From Nostoc flagelliforme FACHB-838 (GTDB lineage: Bacteria; Cyanobacteriota; Cyanobacteriia; Cyanobacteriales; Nostocaceae): DNA of 59,643 nucleotides. The notes below the pieces were generated by a model. That model saw only the letters and a list, made by a program, of their open reading frames with translations, was not told the DNA's origin and made no database searches. Shown here in pieces: positions 34,037-43,141 of this stretch (positions within the stretch are counted from its first letter, which is position 1; the number at the start of each line of letters is the position of its first letter). The stretch lies in contig NZ_JACJSI010000042.1 of NCBI RefSeq assembly GCF_014698065.1, positions 1 to 59,643 of the forward strand. The letters are read 5' to 3'. Position numbers and translations under genes: made by a program.

Positions 34037-34110
34037 TGGGAAGTAGGCAAACAGGCAAAGCCGTCGCACTTTGAATGCGAAGTTTGAGGGTTCGATTCCT
34101 TCCTTCCCAG
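34037..34110 (+). tRNA. tRNA-Gln (TTG)
   Basis: Acceptor TGGGAAG pairs with CTTCCCA. Anticodon stem TCGCA/TGCGA carries loop CTTTGAA, anticodon TTG. The T arm is GAGGG-TTCGATT-CCTTC. CCA is not encoded (CCT follows). It starts six bases after the Asn gene. Confidence 0.85.
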
Positions 34111-34115
34111 CCTAT

Positions 34116-34193
34116 GCTCCTGTAGCCCAACTGGAAGAGGCGGCTGTCTCAAAAACAGTCTATGTACGGGTTCAACTCCCGTCAGGAGTACCA
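34116..34193 (+). tRNA. tRNA with CAA anticodon (Leu), short variable arm
   Basis: Acceptor GCTCCTG pairs with CAGGAGT (with G-T at the end). Anticodon stem GCTGT/ACAGT has loop CTCAAAA, anticodon CAA. The T arm is ACGGG-TTCAACT-CCCGT and CCA is encoded. Leucine tRNAs normally carry a long variable arm; here only about six bases are present, so charging identity is uncertain. Confidence 0.75.
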
Positions 34194-34194
34194 A

Positions 34195-34268
34195 CGGGAT
34201 GTGGCGCAACTTGGTAGCGCGGCAGCTTTGGGAGCTGAAGGTTGTAGGTTCAAATCCTACCATTCCGA
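34195..34268 (+). tRNA. tRNA-Pro (TGG)
   Basis: Acceptor CGGGATG pairs with CATTCCG. Anticodon stem GCAGC/GCTGA has loop TTTGGGA, anticodon TGG. The T arm is GTAGG-TTCAAAT-CCTAC. CCA is not encoded. Only one base separates it from the preceding tRNA. Confidence 0.85.
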
Positions 34269-34274
34269 TCATTT

Positions 34275-34348
34275 GCCCTTGTGACGTAATTGGAAACCGT
34301 CGCTCGTTTAGACCGAGTGTTTTGCAGGTTCGACTCCTGCCAGGGGTA
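34275..34348 (+). tRNA. tRNA with TAG anticodon (Leu), short variable arm
   Basis: Acceptor GCCCTTG pairs with CAGGGGT. Anticodon stem GCTCG/CGAGT has loop TTTAGAC, anticodon TAG. The T arm is GCAGG-TTCGACT-CCTGC. The variable region is about five bases, again too short for a normal leucine tRNA. It is the last of the five-gene array. Confidence 0.75.
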
Positions 34349-34431
34349 CTGAATCTTTGTTTGTACTGCTTGCTTTAGCTCAGTAATAGACACTTAGATT
34401 AGTTTTTTGATGTGTATGATAACTTGGAGGA

Positions 34432-35055
34432 ATGAAAAGAAATGACATTTTAAATAAAGAAGCTCAAATCAGGCAGTGGATTAGCGAACACCGTTCTAAG
34501 GCTTTTATTTGCAGCCAACTGCACTGTAGACCTATGACCTTAGAATCGTATCTCGCTAAAATGAACATCGTCTATAAAGGTAATCAAGGTGGACGTTCAC
34601 AGAAAATTGGTAAACACAAGCCTGCAAGTGATTATCTTTATAAAGGGTCTTGTATTAATCCACATAAATTGAAGCTAAAGCTGATTAAAGATGGCATCAA
34701 ACTTGCACAATGTGAGTCTTGTCATGCGGCTAAATGGCTGAATGGCAGCGTTCCTTTAGAACTTCATCATATCAATGGTAATCGCCATGATAATAGATTA
34801 GAAAATCTTCAGCTATTGTTTCCTAACTGTCACGCTTTAACAGATAATCATGCGGACAAGGCTCATACAATTTTGAAACAGAAGTTGAAGTCGAAAGAGG
34901 TGACACAATCCCTTGATGAGAGGGAAGCTAACAATCGTTTCATCAGCGTCCTGGTATTTGATAGCGCAGAAAGTTGTGATCGCTGGCACAAAATACCACT
35001 TGCACTTAGGCATTTAGTAAAGAATGGAGATGACATTTATTTTTCTATCCGGTAG
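34432..35055 (+). CDS. Free-standing HNH endonuclease
   Basis: 207 aa, ATG 34432 preceded closely by GGAGG. The nuclease core is CESCHAAKWLNGSVPLELHH, then INGNRHDNRLENLQLLFPNC and HALTDN, giving the CxxC / HH / N / CxxC-type zinc-bound HNH fold of phage and intron endonucleases. The N-terminal half (QIRQWISEHRSKAFICSQL) looks like a DNA-binding helix-turn-helix. The gene lies 84 bases after the last tRNA. Homing-type HNH genes beside tRNA genes are a known mobile arrangement. It looks intact. Confidence 0.85.
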   Translation: MKRNDILNKEAQIRQWISEHRSKAFICSQLHCRPMTLESYLAKMNIVYKGNQGGRSQKIGKHKPASDYLYKGSCINPHKLKLKLIKDGIKLAQCESCHAAKWLNGSVPLELHHINGNRHDNRLENLQLLFPNCHALTDNHADKAHTILKQKLKSKEVTQSLDEREANNRFISVLVFDSAESCDRWHKIPLALRHLVKNGDDIYFSIR

Positions 35056-35514
35056 AAATTCCCTACCCACGCCAAGGTAGTAATCTAGTCGAATTATAGA
35101 ATACCAGTTTTGATCATCTTTCTCTACTAATTCGGGAGTAACGGTCACGTTATAACGCCTTTCAATCTCACATTTTCTGTGTTTTAACTGTTCGGACTCA
35201 GTTTTGCAATTCTGTTTATCTAGTTTCAAAAAATCTTCATCTGTAATGCTTTCAGATGCAGTTACATTCTCACAGTGTCCCGTATATTCTGATTTGCAGT
35301 TGTTGTAAATTTCTTGCTTAGTAGTCTCTACTTCTGCAGGTTCGGGTAACTCATCCGCGCTGACTTCACAGATGATATGTCCGTCAGATTTCAAATCACT
35401 AATAATTTGCAATTCATAGCTATTCATCCCATCATTGATGATTGCCCCTAACTTCGCCCAAGTATTAATGCAAATGCTCTCAAAATTGCCTTCTATCGAT
35501 TCCTCAAATCCCAA
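35014..35514 (-). pseudogene. CyRepA1-type replication protein, detached C-terminal part
   Basis: The 166-residue frame reads TWAKLGAIINDGMNSYELQI and later VTPELVEKDDQNWYSIIRLD, followed by YYLGVGREFLPDRK. This is the pattern I associate with the C-terminal region of CyRepA1-family cyanobacterial plasmid replication proteins. It overlaps the N-terminal part (35493-36551) in another phase. The helicase middle is missing between them, and the end is cut at about 35040, where the HNH gene converges. Confidence 0.6.
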
Positions 35515-36551
35515 ATCAATGAGCTTTTTAATATAAGCAAGTGAGTTTTACCTGTGTTTTTTGGCGATTTCAAGCCTATTAGCTGCTTACCCAAAGGAAT
35601 AGCCAACTCACCCAAGTAACGCTGATTTAAGTTCAAATCTGGGGTGTATGTGAGCCGCCTTAGTTGCTTGGTGTTCCACTCATCCAATTTCAGAGCATCG
35701 CAGTAAATAGTATCAAATTGGTCGCGGCCGTAAGCGGCTAGTACATCATCAATCCCTTTGCCTAATACCAGATGCCACCCCATTACTCGGACTTCACAAC
35801 CATGCAAAGATAAAAGCTTGGCAGTTTTAGCGATCGCACCATTCACGCTTCTAACCGTGGTGCGCTTCACATCGGCATCAAAACAGAAATAAATTCGCCT
35901 GCCTGATTGAGCATAAGCGGCTAACTGTGGGATCAGGTATGGTGCGCCGTTATTTTCGCCGTATTCATCCTTTGGTTGGCGACGGCCTCCCCATACTTCG
36001 GGTATACCAATGGCGACATAACCACAAGATAAGATTGCAGCTGCTTTTTTAGCACCCTCGCAGATGATAACGGGAATTTGGGTATTCTCTCTCACCCATC
36101 GCCAAAAATCACCATAAGGTAAACTTTGGTAATTTTTTGGTAGTGCCACATCGTAGCGGCGGCTAATTAATTCCCAGATCCGGGCGGGAATCCGTAAGGC
36201 AAAAATTTCTGTGTCAACTTTGGGGGGATGCTCATACTTAATTGCCTTGCTGTTACCCTCATCTATTCTTGGCATGTTGGGCTTGAAGCATCCCCAATCG
36301 GAATCTTCACCAGTGATAATATTTATTCCGCTACACCACCAACCACCATTAGAGAGGTGAGCATATCGCCGCATATCCCCATCGCGTAGCCGCCCATCAT
36401 TGCGGCGGCTGATTTTATCGGAGTAGAGCAAGTAATCAAAAGCGGCATTCCCTGACAGCGATTTGAAGTTAAGTGCCGCTATCTCACTGTCAATCTCACT
36501 CTCACCCCACTCTTGCCAGTGGCTGGCTTCAAAATCTTCTCTGGCTGGCAA
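35493..36551 (-). pseudogene. CyRepA1-type plasmid replication protein, N-terminal part, internally deleted
   Basis: The N-terminal part has the DUF3854 (TOPRIM-like primase) features: VIICEGAKKAAAILS, GIPEVWGGRR, IYFCFDADVKRTTVRSVNGA and GWHLVLGKGIDDVLAAYG. It reaches the helicase Walker A, SPKNTGKTHLL, and then leaves the expected sequence within a few residues. The rest of the superfamily helicase (several hundred residues) is gone and a C-terminal scrap follows in another frame. Such a protein cannot unwind DNA, so the plasmid-derived segment is probably replication-dead and chromosomally integrated. Confidence 0.75.
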
Positions 36552-36572
36552 AGTATAAGGTGCGGATGGCTC

Positions 36573-36848
36573 TTAGAATCCTTGATGATTACCCAGTGCT
36601 TGAATTTCACTATCATGGTGATGGCTACGCCCAGAGCAGGCATCGCCTTGCGCCATGTCATTTTGGCTGGAGGCTACAACAACTTGATGGACTTTTCCAT
36701 CTCTGGACTCAAGTCTTGAGATTTCATGCAAAGCCCAAGGGGTACTTCTGAGCTTACCTCGCTTGTTGAATTTTCTGAAAACCTGCCTTAGTTCTTGATT
36801 TAGTGATTTTTGGGGTGAGGCTATCTTGCCGAATCCTTTGTGATTCAT
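36573..36848 (-). CDS. Hypothetical basic protein upstream of the replication gene, 91 aa
   Basis: ATG overlaps the stop of the preceding gene (ATGA), which suggests coupling. Lysine/arginine-rich N-terminus (KSLNQELRQVFRKFNKRGKL), no membrane segment, no family recognised. The C-terminal third overlaps several other open frames and could be spurious. Confidence 0.4.
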   Translation of the reverse strand: MNHKGFGKIASPQKSLNQELRQVFRKFNKRGKLRSTPWALHEISRLESRDGKVHQVVVASSQNDMAQGDACSGRSHHHDSEIQALGNHQGF

Positions 36849-37177
36849 ACTGCCACCCCTCCAACCTTGGCTTCAATTTGGAGAAGTACGGCGGCCACCT
36901 GACCACTAAACATGCCTTGCTTGACTAATCGCTGTAAGTAAAAAGACTCCTCTAAGTTGAGGTTAGGCGATCGCAGTAACTCATCCGGGTTGGGGCATGG
37001 TCTTAGAGCAACGTCACAGCAACCCGCTTTTAAATATTTGGTGCTAGTTCGGCGATCGCTTATATGGTTTGATAATTCCGAAATTCGAGATTCTTGATTG
37101 TTGGGGAAAGTTTGCGTTAGAATACTAGGCTTTTCATTCGCAAACCCCTGTCTGTCAAAAGTGAGGGGTTTATTCAT
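36845..37177 (-). CDS. Hypothetical plasmid-associated protein, 110 aa
   Basis: Starts MNKPLTFDRQGF. The middle is polar with a CCDVALRPCPNPDELL segment, and the C-terminus is helical (SFYLQRLVKQGMFSGQVAAV). It is first in a run of minus-strand genes leading into the CyRepA1 remnant, the usual place for a small accessory replication protein. No family can be named. Confidence 0.5.
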   Translation of the reverse strand: MNKPLTFDRQGFANEKPSILTQTFPNNQESRISELSNHISDRRTSTKYLKAGCCDVALRPCPNPDELLRSPNLNLEESFYLQRLVKQGMFSGQVAAVLLQIEAKVGGVAV

Positions 37178-37527
37178 TGGGTTGTCCTTTGTTGGTTTGG
37201 ACAGCCCCTTAACTTTTAAATTTGCAGATTGTAGGGATTAGTCGGTAAGCTTGAAATAGTTATAAATTTAATTAGACTTGCTGGTTGCAGAGTCCGGGGG
37301 CTGAAACGTCTAGTAAACGTTTCTTTGTGCGCTGCTTTTGCTTACCGTGGTGGATTGATGACTAATCCCTGCGATCGCACTCAAAAAGCTGAGGGCTGTG
37401 TGGCTAGCATTTTTTTTGCTAGTTATTTTGTGAACTCTAGATGAATTAAGCTAAGAGATTATATCTTTTGTGTAGTCCTCAAAAATACAAACTATTGGTA
37501 AGGGGATCGCATACTTTGGAAATCTCT
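37178..37527. other. Intergenic region of the plasmid-derived segment
   Basis: About 350 bases upstream of the replication genes. It includes short interspersed repeat units and no gene. A replication origin could lie here, but I see no clear iteron set. Confidence 0.3.
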
Positions 37528-37698
37528 TCATATACCAGTACCGCCATTGCGTAGCTTGCCGCCGTAGGCATCGCTGAGTATCCGTAAAACTTCTTCTAAA
37601 AGTACTGTCTGACTGGACAAGGTTTTATTTGTGGTCGCCTCAAATCGCTCAACTCTACGATAGATTAGAGCGATCGCGGCGCTATCTGTTTCACTCAT
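37528..37698 (-). CDS. Small hypothetical protein, 56 aa
   Basis: ATG 37698 overlaps the TGA of an upstream 5'-truncated frame (ending SIQAVDEFEQGLKADNE), so the pair looks like the end of an old coupled operon. The peptide is helical (ALIYRRVERFEATTNKTLSS) and its last residues come from a short interspersed repeat. No family is recognised. Confidence 0.4.
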   Translation of the reverse strand: MSETDSAAIALIYRRVERFEATTNKTLSSQTVLLEEVLRILSDAYGGKLRNGGTGI

Positions 37699-37782
37699 TG
37701 TCCGCTTTTAGTCCCTGTTCAAATTCATCAACAGCTTGAATTGAATCTGAAATTGTAATGCATTGCTCTAGCAAGGAAATGT

Positions 37783-38046
37783 CTAATCCTGGTAGTATTT
37801 CGCTTGCTGCCCTAAGCTCAATAAGCCTGATATGCCATCAGTTCTGTACTTCTGCAACCATCTCGTGACTGTTGAAGTATCTTTTGCCAAGCGTTTTCCG
37901 ATTTCTTGCTGCTCCTTAACCTGCCCGCTTTTTATCCACCACAGCATCATAAGCTTTTCTTTCTGATTTCCTAAATTTGCTGTTTGTAGACGTTTTTTAA
38001 GTTCTTCTTCGCTCTCTGCTATTTCAATCTTAAAAGGGCGGCTCAT
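37783..38046 (-). mobile_element. IS630-type transposase, N-terminal helix-turn-helix fragment
   Basis: 87 residues reading LKKRLQTANLGNQKEKLMML, then QQEIGKRLAKDTSTVTRWLQ and KYRTDGISGLLS, the helix-turn-helix start of IS630-family transposases. It stops where the linker to the DDE domain should begin and joins a 5'-truncated gene. The catalytic half is absent. Confidence 0.8.
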
Positions 38047-38082
38047 AGTTATTTTAATTTATCGAGTTTATTTTCTCTATTA

Positions 38083-38110
38083 TATGCACCTTCATATAAA
38101 ATCGGTATGA
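38083..38110 (+). repeat. 28-bp repeat, copy 2
   Basis: Begins TATGCACCTTCATATAAAAT and matches 2357-2384 at 25 of 28 positions. It is placed 37 bases upstream of the IS630 fragment's ATG, consistent with an insertion-sequence end. The surrounding 38047-38370 stretch holds no gene. Confidence 0.5.
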
Positions 38111-38370
38111 GAACTGATTAATAGAAGAAAGTTTGATTCTTTACTTTCTTACAGCTTCACACAAGTTCCTCTTAAAAGGTGATTACAGAATCAGTCAAGC
38201 TCTCCTAGAACTCAACTGAGTTTATTCCTGAATTCAAAGTCACCACAGGAGTAGTCATGCATTGTTAATTTTCGTATGCTGCTTGATTGTTAGTCGTTCT
38301 CCCCCTATCCTCACAAAAGGTAGTAATGGTAAAGTAAATTTCCAATACTGGCAATACTTCAGGGTGATTT

Positions 38371-38601
38371 ATGAACAAAGGGGAATTAGTGGATGCTGTA
38401 GCAGCGAAGGCCAACATCACGAAAAAGCAAGCTGATGAGGTGATTAGTGCTTTTTTAGAAGTCGTTACCGAGGCTGTAGCTAAGGGGGAGAAGATCACGC
38501 TTGTTGGGTTTGGGTCATTCGAGCGACGCGAACGTTCAGAGCGTGAAGGGCGTAATCCCAAAACCAAGGAGACAATTACGATTCCAGCTACTAGAGTGTA
38601 G
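38371..38601 (+). pseudogene. HU-family nucleoid protein, C-terminally truncated
   Basis: Reads MNKGELVDAVAAKANITKKQ, then LVGFGSFERRERSEREGRN and ETITIPATRV, a textbook HU start, saddle and arm. At this point relatives continue PAFSAGKxFKxxV, but here a TAG follows V directly, leaving 76 residues instead of about 91-94. The break coincides with the start of the IS66 region, so insertion most likely removed the last strand and helix. Partial function cannot be excluded, since the DNA-binding arm is present. Confidence 0.75.
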
Positions 38602-38707
38602 TTTTTCACTCTCCCCCCTAAAACAAGAGTTTGCAGTGTAGGTAAAAGTAGGGGTGACAATCGTGTGGTAATGTAAAAAATAATTGTGCAAAAAAGCCAA
38701 AGCAGGA

Positions 38708-40078
38708 ATGAATCGACTGAGTAAAGAAGACCTCGCACAAATGAACCAGGACTACTTCCAATCTCTGGACAAAGAGAAATTGGTACAAGTTGCAGGCAAG
38801 CTTCATTGTTTAGCAGTCGAACAACTAGAAAAATTAGAGCAAAACTCAAGTAATAGTTCGTTACCCCCATCATCAGACCAATTCAAAAGCAAAGAGAAAG
38901 TAGCGTCACAAGAAAAACGACAAAGGGGGAGTGAAGCTTCCATTACTGAATCACAGCCAGAAGATAAGCAAGTTTCAGAAGAAATTGAGAAAGCAAAAAG
39001 CAAGGAATTTGGGAAGAAGTTGCCGGGAAAACAGGTAGGGGCTAAAGGGATTTGGCGAACAAACCCCTTAATAGCAAGCCAGACAGTAGCCCATCATCCT
39101 CTAACTTGTGCATCATGTAACAGTCGGCTAGAAATAGACCCAGAAGCCAAACCCCAGATGGGTTATTACGTATTAGAGTTAGAAAAATTAGATTCTGGAA
39201 TCGAGTTAAAATGCACGCTTCATCACTACTATCAAGCAACTTGTGGTTGTGGACACCACACTTTATCTAAACCGCTTGCAGGTTACATCTCAGTAGTAGA
39301 AGGGAGAAGCAAAGATTTATGTTTGCAAGAGTATGGACTTGTTGGACCAATGTTGGCAACGTTTATTGCTTGTCTTGCGGTACGATATCGAATGTCTCGA
39401 CCCAAAATTAGGGAATTGTTGAATGATTGGGTTGGGGTATCGCTTTCGGTGGGAACAATCGACAGATGCATTCGAGAAGTAGGAATAGCTTGTTCGGCGG
39501 TAGTCGAGGAACTTATTGTTGAATTACAATCGGCAGAAATAATCCACCTTGATGAAACACCCTGGTATGAGAGAGGAAAATCTCGGTAGTTATGGGTAGC
39601 AATCACAAGTACAATAGCGGTTTTCCACATTGGTAGTCGTCGGAAAGAGGAATTATTGCACCTGATAAGCGAGGCGTTTGTGGGATGGTTGGTCACTGAT
39701 GGCTATGGAGCCTACAGTAGTTACCCGAAACGCCAACATTGTTTAGCCCATCTCATCCGCAAAGCCATTGCTTTGACTGAAGCGCTAGATAAAGAAGTAG
39801 CAGATTTAGGGCAGTGGCTTTTAGAAGAACTAAGGGAACTAATACATTCACTTGCTACTGGCGACGGGGAATCAAATGAATCAGACTCACACCCCGCTCG
39901 CCTTTATAGAGTCTGCCGATTAGCTGCGGTTGCAGAGCATACCAAGTTAAAAGCTTTAGCTAAAGAGATTTTAACTGATTGGGATGCCGTGATTGCGTGT
40001 TTTTATCACCCGCAGTTACCACCCACCAATAATGAAGCAGAGAGAGCTTTACGACATGCTGTAATCGTTGCAGACGAC
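38708..40078 (+). pseudogene. IS66-family transposase with in-frame stop and lost 3' end
   Basis: ATG 38708. The N-terminus has the coiled SSNSSLPPSSDQ typical of IS66 TnpC, a zinc-binding CASCNSRLE and CGCGHHTL, then the catalytic IHLDETPW, VTDGYGAYS and NNEAERALR (DDE). A TAG at 39587-39589 interrupts the frame right after the first Asp motif, and reading resumes in the same phase (LWVAITSTIAVFHIGSRRKE). Beyond NNEAERALRHAVI the sequence changes to another transposase. Two lesions make it inactive. Confidence 0.88.
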
Positions 40079-40315
40079 CTGGAGTTGTTAAGTCAGTATG
40101 ATCGGCAAGTTCGTCAACAACAACGCCCGATTCGCTACTTCGCTCAAGATGAGAGCCGTTTTGGACTTCACACGCTGCTCGGACGCTTGATTACTGCCTG
40201 TGGAGTCAAACCGATAGGACAATGGCAGTGGTTATTCAAAGCCTTTTGGCTCTATGGTGCGGTTGAACCTGCAACCGGAGAATCCTTCTTTTTAGAATTT
40301 TCTCATGAATGGTAG
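40079..40315 (+). mobile_element. IS630-type transposase DDE fragment
   Basis: Reads QQRPIRYFAQDESRFGLHTL, then LFKAFWLYGAVEPATGESFF, the first-Asp region of an IS630-family DDE domain. It is fused in frame to the end of the IS66 remnant and cut at FSHEW. The second and third acidic residues are missing. Confidence 0.75.
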
Positions 40316-40318
40316 GGC

Positions 40319-41344
40319 TTTCACCTACATCTGACCGAGAGTTCAGCCTTTAGTGACAGTAATCTGCTGTCGGGCTGGATTAGTTATTTACGGACTGATT
40401 ACCGTGATTCACTAATCAACGAATCGCACGATTTAATTAACCGCTATCTCAAGAATGAAAAGCTAACGCCAAGGTTGCTTTGGGATAATGTTAAAGATAT
40501 CATCCAAGTTAGTGAGAACGCATATCTAGTTTTTGATGACACAGTAATTGATAAACGATATGCCATAGAAATAGAAACAACTAAACGGCAATATAGTGGG
40601 AATGAGCATAGAGTCATCCAAGGAATTGGACTAATAAATTGTATATATGTCAATCATGAAATAGGAAGATTTTGGGTAGTTGACTATCGTATTTATGACC
40701 CAGACAGAGATGGAAAAACAAAAATAGTTCATGTGACAGAGATGCTGCAAAACCTTGTGTATCATAACTTTTACTATTTGAAGCCGTGTTAATGGACACT
40801 TGGTATGCGACAAATAAATTGATGTTATATATTGATGGGTTAGGAAAATATTATTATTGCCCTTTGAAACTTAATCGACTTGTTGATAATAAGGAAAAGC
40901 AAGAAGATTATAAAAGAATTGAATTGTTATCTTGGGATAATGAGGAGTTAAAATCAGGTAAAATAGTTAAAATCAAGAAATTTCCCGCCGCCAAAAAAGT
41001 GAAACTGTTCCGGGTAACTGTCTCCACCGACAGAACGGATTTTATCGCTACGAACGATTTATCTCAAGATTTTACGGACATTGTACAACAAGTGTGTAAG
41101 GAACGATTGCAGGTTGAGGAGTTTCACCTTTGAATTAAAACAATTGACTGGCATTAAATCATGCCAATGCCGTAAGGGTCGGATTCAAAGAAATCATATT
41201 GCCTGTGCTATTTTAGTCTGGCTTCGACTCAAAGATTTAGCTTATAACACTGGTCAAACCATCTATCAAATTAAGCATGGATTGTTATCAAATTATTTAT
41301 TTCAACAACTCAAACGTCCGACTGTTCCCATGTTTATCGCATAG
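40319..41344 (+). pseudogene. IS701-type transposase, two frameshifts
   Basis: Frame 1 gives LTPRLLWDNVKD, AYLVFDDTVIDKRYAIEIET and FWVVDYRIYDPDRDGKTKIV. It stops at TAA 40790. Frame 2 (from 40786) continues MDTWYATNKLMLYIDGLGKY up to VQQVCKERLQ. A third phase from about 41100 supplies LKQLTGIKSCQCRKGRIQRN, HIACAILVWLRLKDLA and the end PTVPMFIA. Together they rebuild most of an IS701-family transposase whose N-terminus is also short. Confidence 0.8.
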
Positions 41345-41401
41345 TTGTTTCGTATGCGGCGCGGTTACACCACACCATTGCTTGTGCCAGTTGCGTAAGT
41401 C

Positions 41402-41588
41402 CTGTATGTGATTCAACAGTGGGTGGAACAGGCAAAAGTGATGCTGTTGAAAACGGACTTGGCGATAACCCTTCGGGATAGCTTCGCTTACCGCAGACAT
41501 TGCCTTACAAGTCGGCTTCTCCAGCCAAAGCCATTTGACGCAACAGTTTAAGCGCCTGACTGGAATGACCCCCAAGCAGGTTCGCTAA
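41402..41588 (+). pseudogene. AraC-family regulator, 3' fragment with a repeat inserted
   Basis: Reads YVIQQWVEQAKVMLLKTDLA, then changes phase across CTTCGGGATAGCTTCGCTT and resumes as DIALQVGFSSQSHLTQQFKR followed by LTGMTPKQVR and a TAA. That is the second helix-turn-helix of AraC/XylS proteins, split by a short interspersed repeat. A matching 5' part of an AraC gene lies at 44816-45190, so one gene may have been broken and rearranged. Confidence 0.75.
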
Positions 41589-41657
41589 CCTCATAAGAAT
41601 CTGACAAATCATTGTAAAAATCTGAAAGAAGTTGAGCGTTGGCACTCATTACACTCA
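41589..41657 (+). repeat. About 55-bp repeat downstream of AraC fragment, copy 1
   Basis: CATAAGAATCTGACAAATC and the following bases recur with a few changes at 46110-46165 (CATAAGAATTTGACAAATC). It may be the promoter region of a gene formerly next to an AraC regulator. Confidence 0.5.
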
Positions 41658-41869
41658 AGCTAGATCAGACGAGAATCCAATGCAGCTTGCACTCCTGATA
41701 CAACAACATGATTGGTAAGCGATCGCAGTAAACAGGTAAAACGCCAACAGCTTGCAAAAGTACGCTCGATTGTATATTTCATTCACTCATTCATTGCATT
41801 ATGAAAACCAAAGAACCAACCATTGTTTTTGACCAAGAACGCGCTTCTAACTTGATGACGACAGCGTAG

Positions 41870-42115
41870 GTACTTTTCGCCGGGGGATCGGGTGTCGTGG
41901 GGCGCGCCGCCGTCAGGTGCTTCTGCCAGAGGCATCCCGGCATTCCAGTGTTCATCGGAGGACGGAACCTGCAAGCGGCAGGCGAAGTCGCCCAGAAGGT
42001 GGGCGCTGCCGAAGCCGTTGTCATAGATATTGATAAGCCCCGCTTGGGCCTCGGTGACGACCGACTATCTACGAATACTCTAAGTAGCCTCTTCGACCAG
42101 ATGGCCAACGCTTAA
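41870..42115 (+). pseudogene. Saccharopine-dehydrogenase-like Rossmann fragment
   Basis: The frame reads LFAGGSGVVGRAAVRCF, then HPGIPVFIGGRNLQAAGEVA and AEAVVIDIDKPRLGL, the NAD(P)-binding start of saccharopine-dehydrogenase-like proteins. It then leaves the family and stops. No start codon. Base composition is clearly more GC-rich than the surroundings, which suggests transfer. Confidence 0.6.
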
Positions 42116-42376
42116 TTTTACGGACGATCGCCGTTGGATTCTCCAATTTCTCGGTTCTACCTGTCGGCAGTATTACCTACTGTGTTAGCGCAGGAATTAA
42201 TCCTCTTGTGCCAGCTGAAAGTACAGAATGTCGGCACTAATATCTCTTTGAGCGATTCCCTGTGAAGAGCGGTCGATTTTGGAGCGAGAGATTAAACAAA
42301 TCAAGGTTAATAATTCAACTTCAAACCCAAAAAATTTGTGGTTGCCTGAATTTAAAGAAATAATTAAACCTATTAC

Positions 42377-43096
42377 CTAATCTAATATTGGGTAGGCTTT
42401 CAATGCCGTCTGAACAACTTGTAGGAGTTCCGTGCGACTGGCTCCACTTGCTGCTTGCCCGGACAGGCCAAAGTTGACCGTGAGCACAAAGCGGGCAAGG
42501 GCAGTAGGGTCAGCATCAGGCGGCAAGTCACCCTCAGATACCGCCCGCTCGAAGCGATCACGGATAGCAATCTCGTCTGCCGCTCGGCGTTCTACCAATT
42601 CCTGATGAAGCGGATCATCTGGATCTGCACAGGCGAGCAAACTCTGTGCAACCAGACATGTGGACGGATTGCCTGGATTGGTCACTAAATCTACAACGCC
42701 CTGCATCATCCGCTCGATCACTCTCCGAGCCGTTGGTTCCTCAAGGGCATCCCGCAGGTATGCAGTGTGCCGATCCCGATAGCGATCGAGTGCCTTGCGG
42801 AATAAAGTCTCTTTGTTGCCAAAAGCGGTGTAAAGGCTCGGACGGTTAATGCCCATCGCCTCAGTCAGATCTGTGAGCGATGTCCCCAAATAGCCCTTGC
42901 ACCAGAACAGAAGCAAAGCCTGCTCTAAAGCTAGGTCGATCGCATTCTGCCATTGGAGTCCACTGCCGCGAGACTGCCGAAGCTCATCAAAGATAGCCGC
43001 CTTGTAGTGATACCGGGCGGTCCTCACGCAATCAATTGGACTCATGCAAATGAGGTGAACTCCATATTGCTGGACTTTCTGCGTACCGATGTACAA
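42377..43096 (-). pseudogene. TetR/AcrR regulator, natural N-terminus lost
   Basis: From about residue 53 the protein is a convincing TetR: LALEQALLLFWCKGYLGTSL, TDLTEAMGINRPSLYTAFGN, KETLFRKALDRYRDRH, and a C-terminal ligand domain ending LKAYPILD. In front of this, the frame is simply the antisense of an alpha/beta-hydrolase fragment (plus strand, 42935-43141), so the original first few residues and start codon are gone. Expression would need an accidental start. The nearest intact ATG within TetR sequence is at MGINRP, inside the recognition helices. Confidence 0.7.
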
Positions 43097-43141
43097 CTTC
43101 AGCTCAACTCACGCATCAAAATCCCTACCTCAAGGATTTAG
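42935..43141 (+). pseudogene. Alpha/beta hydrolase, C-terminal fragment
   Basis: Reads VDRILPLESTAARLPKLIKD, then SRLVVIPGGPHAINWTHANE and VNSILLDFLR, the catalytic-His end of a haloperoxidase/esterase-type alpha/beta hydrolase (His in GGPHAINWTH). The rest of the gene is missing; the junction with the TetR sequence is near 42933. Confidence 0.65.

Noticed and set aside
34033..34272. Minus-strand 79-codon frame
   Set aside because: It lies across four tRNA genes; it is a shadow of structured RNA sequence.
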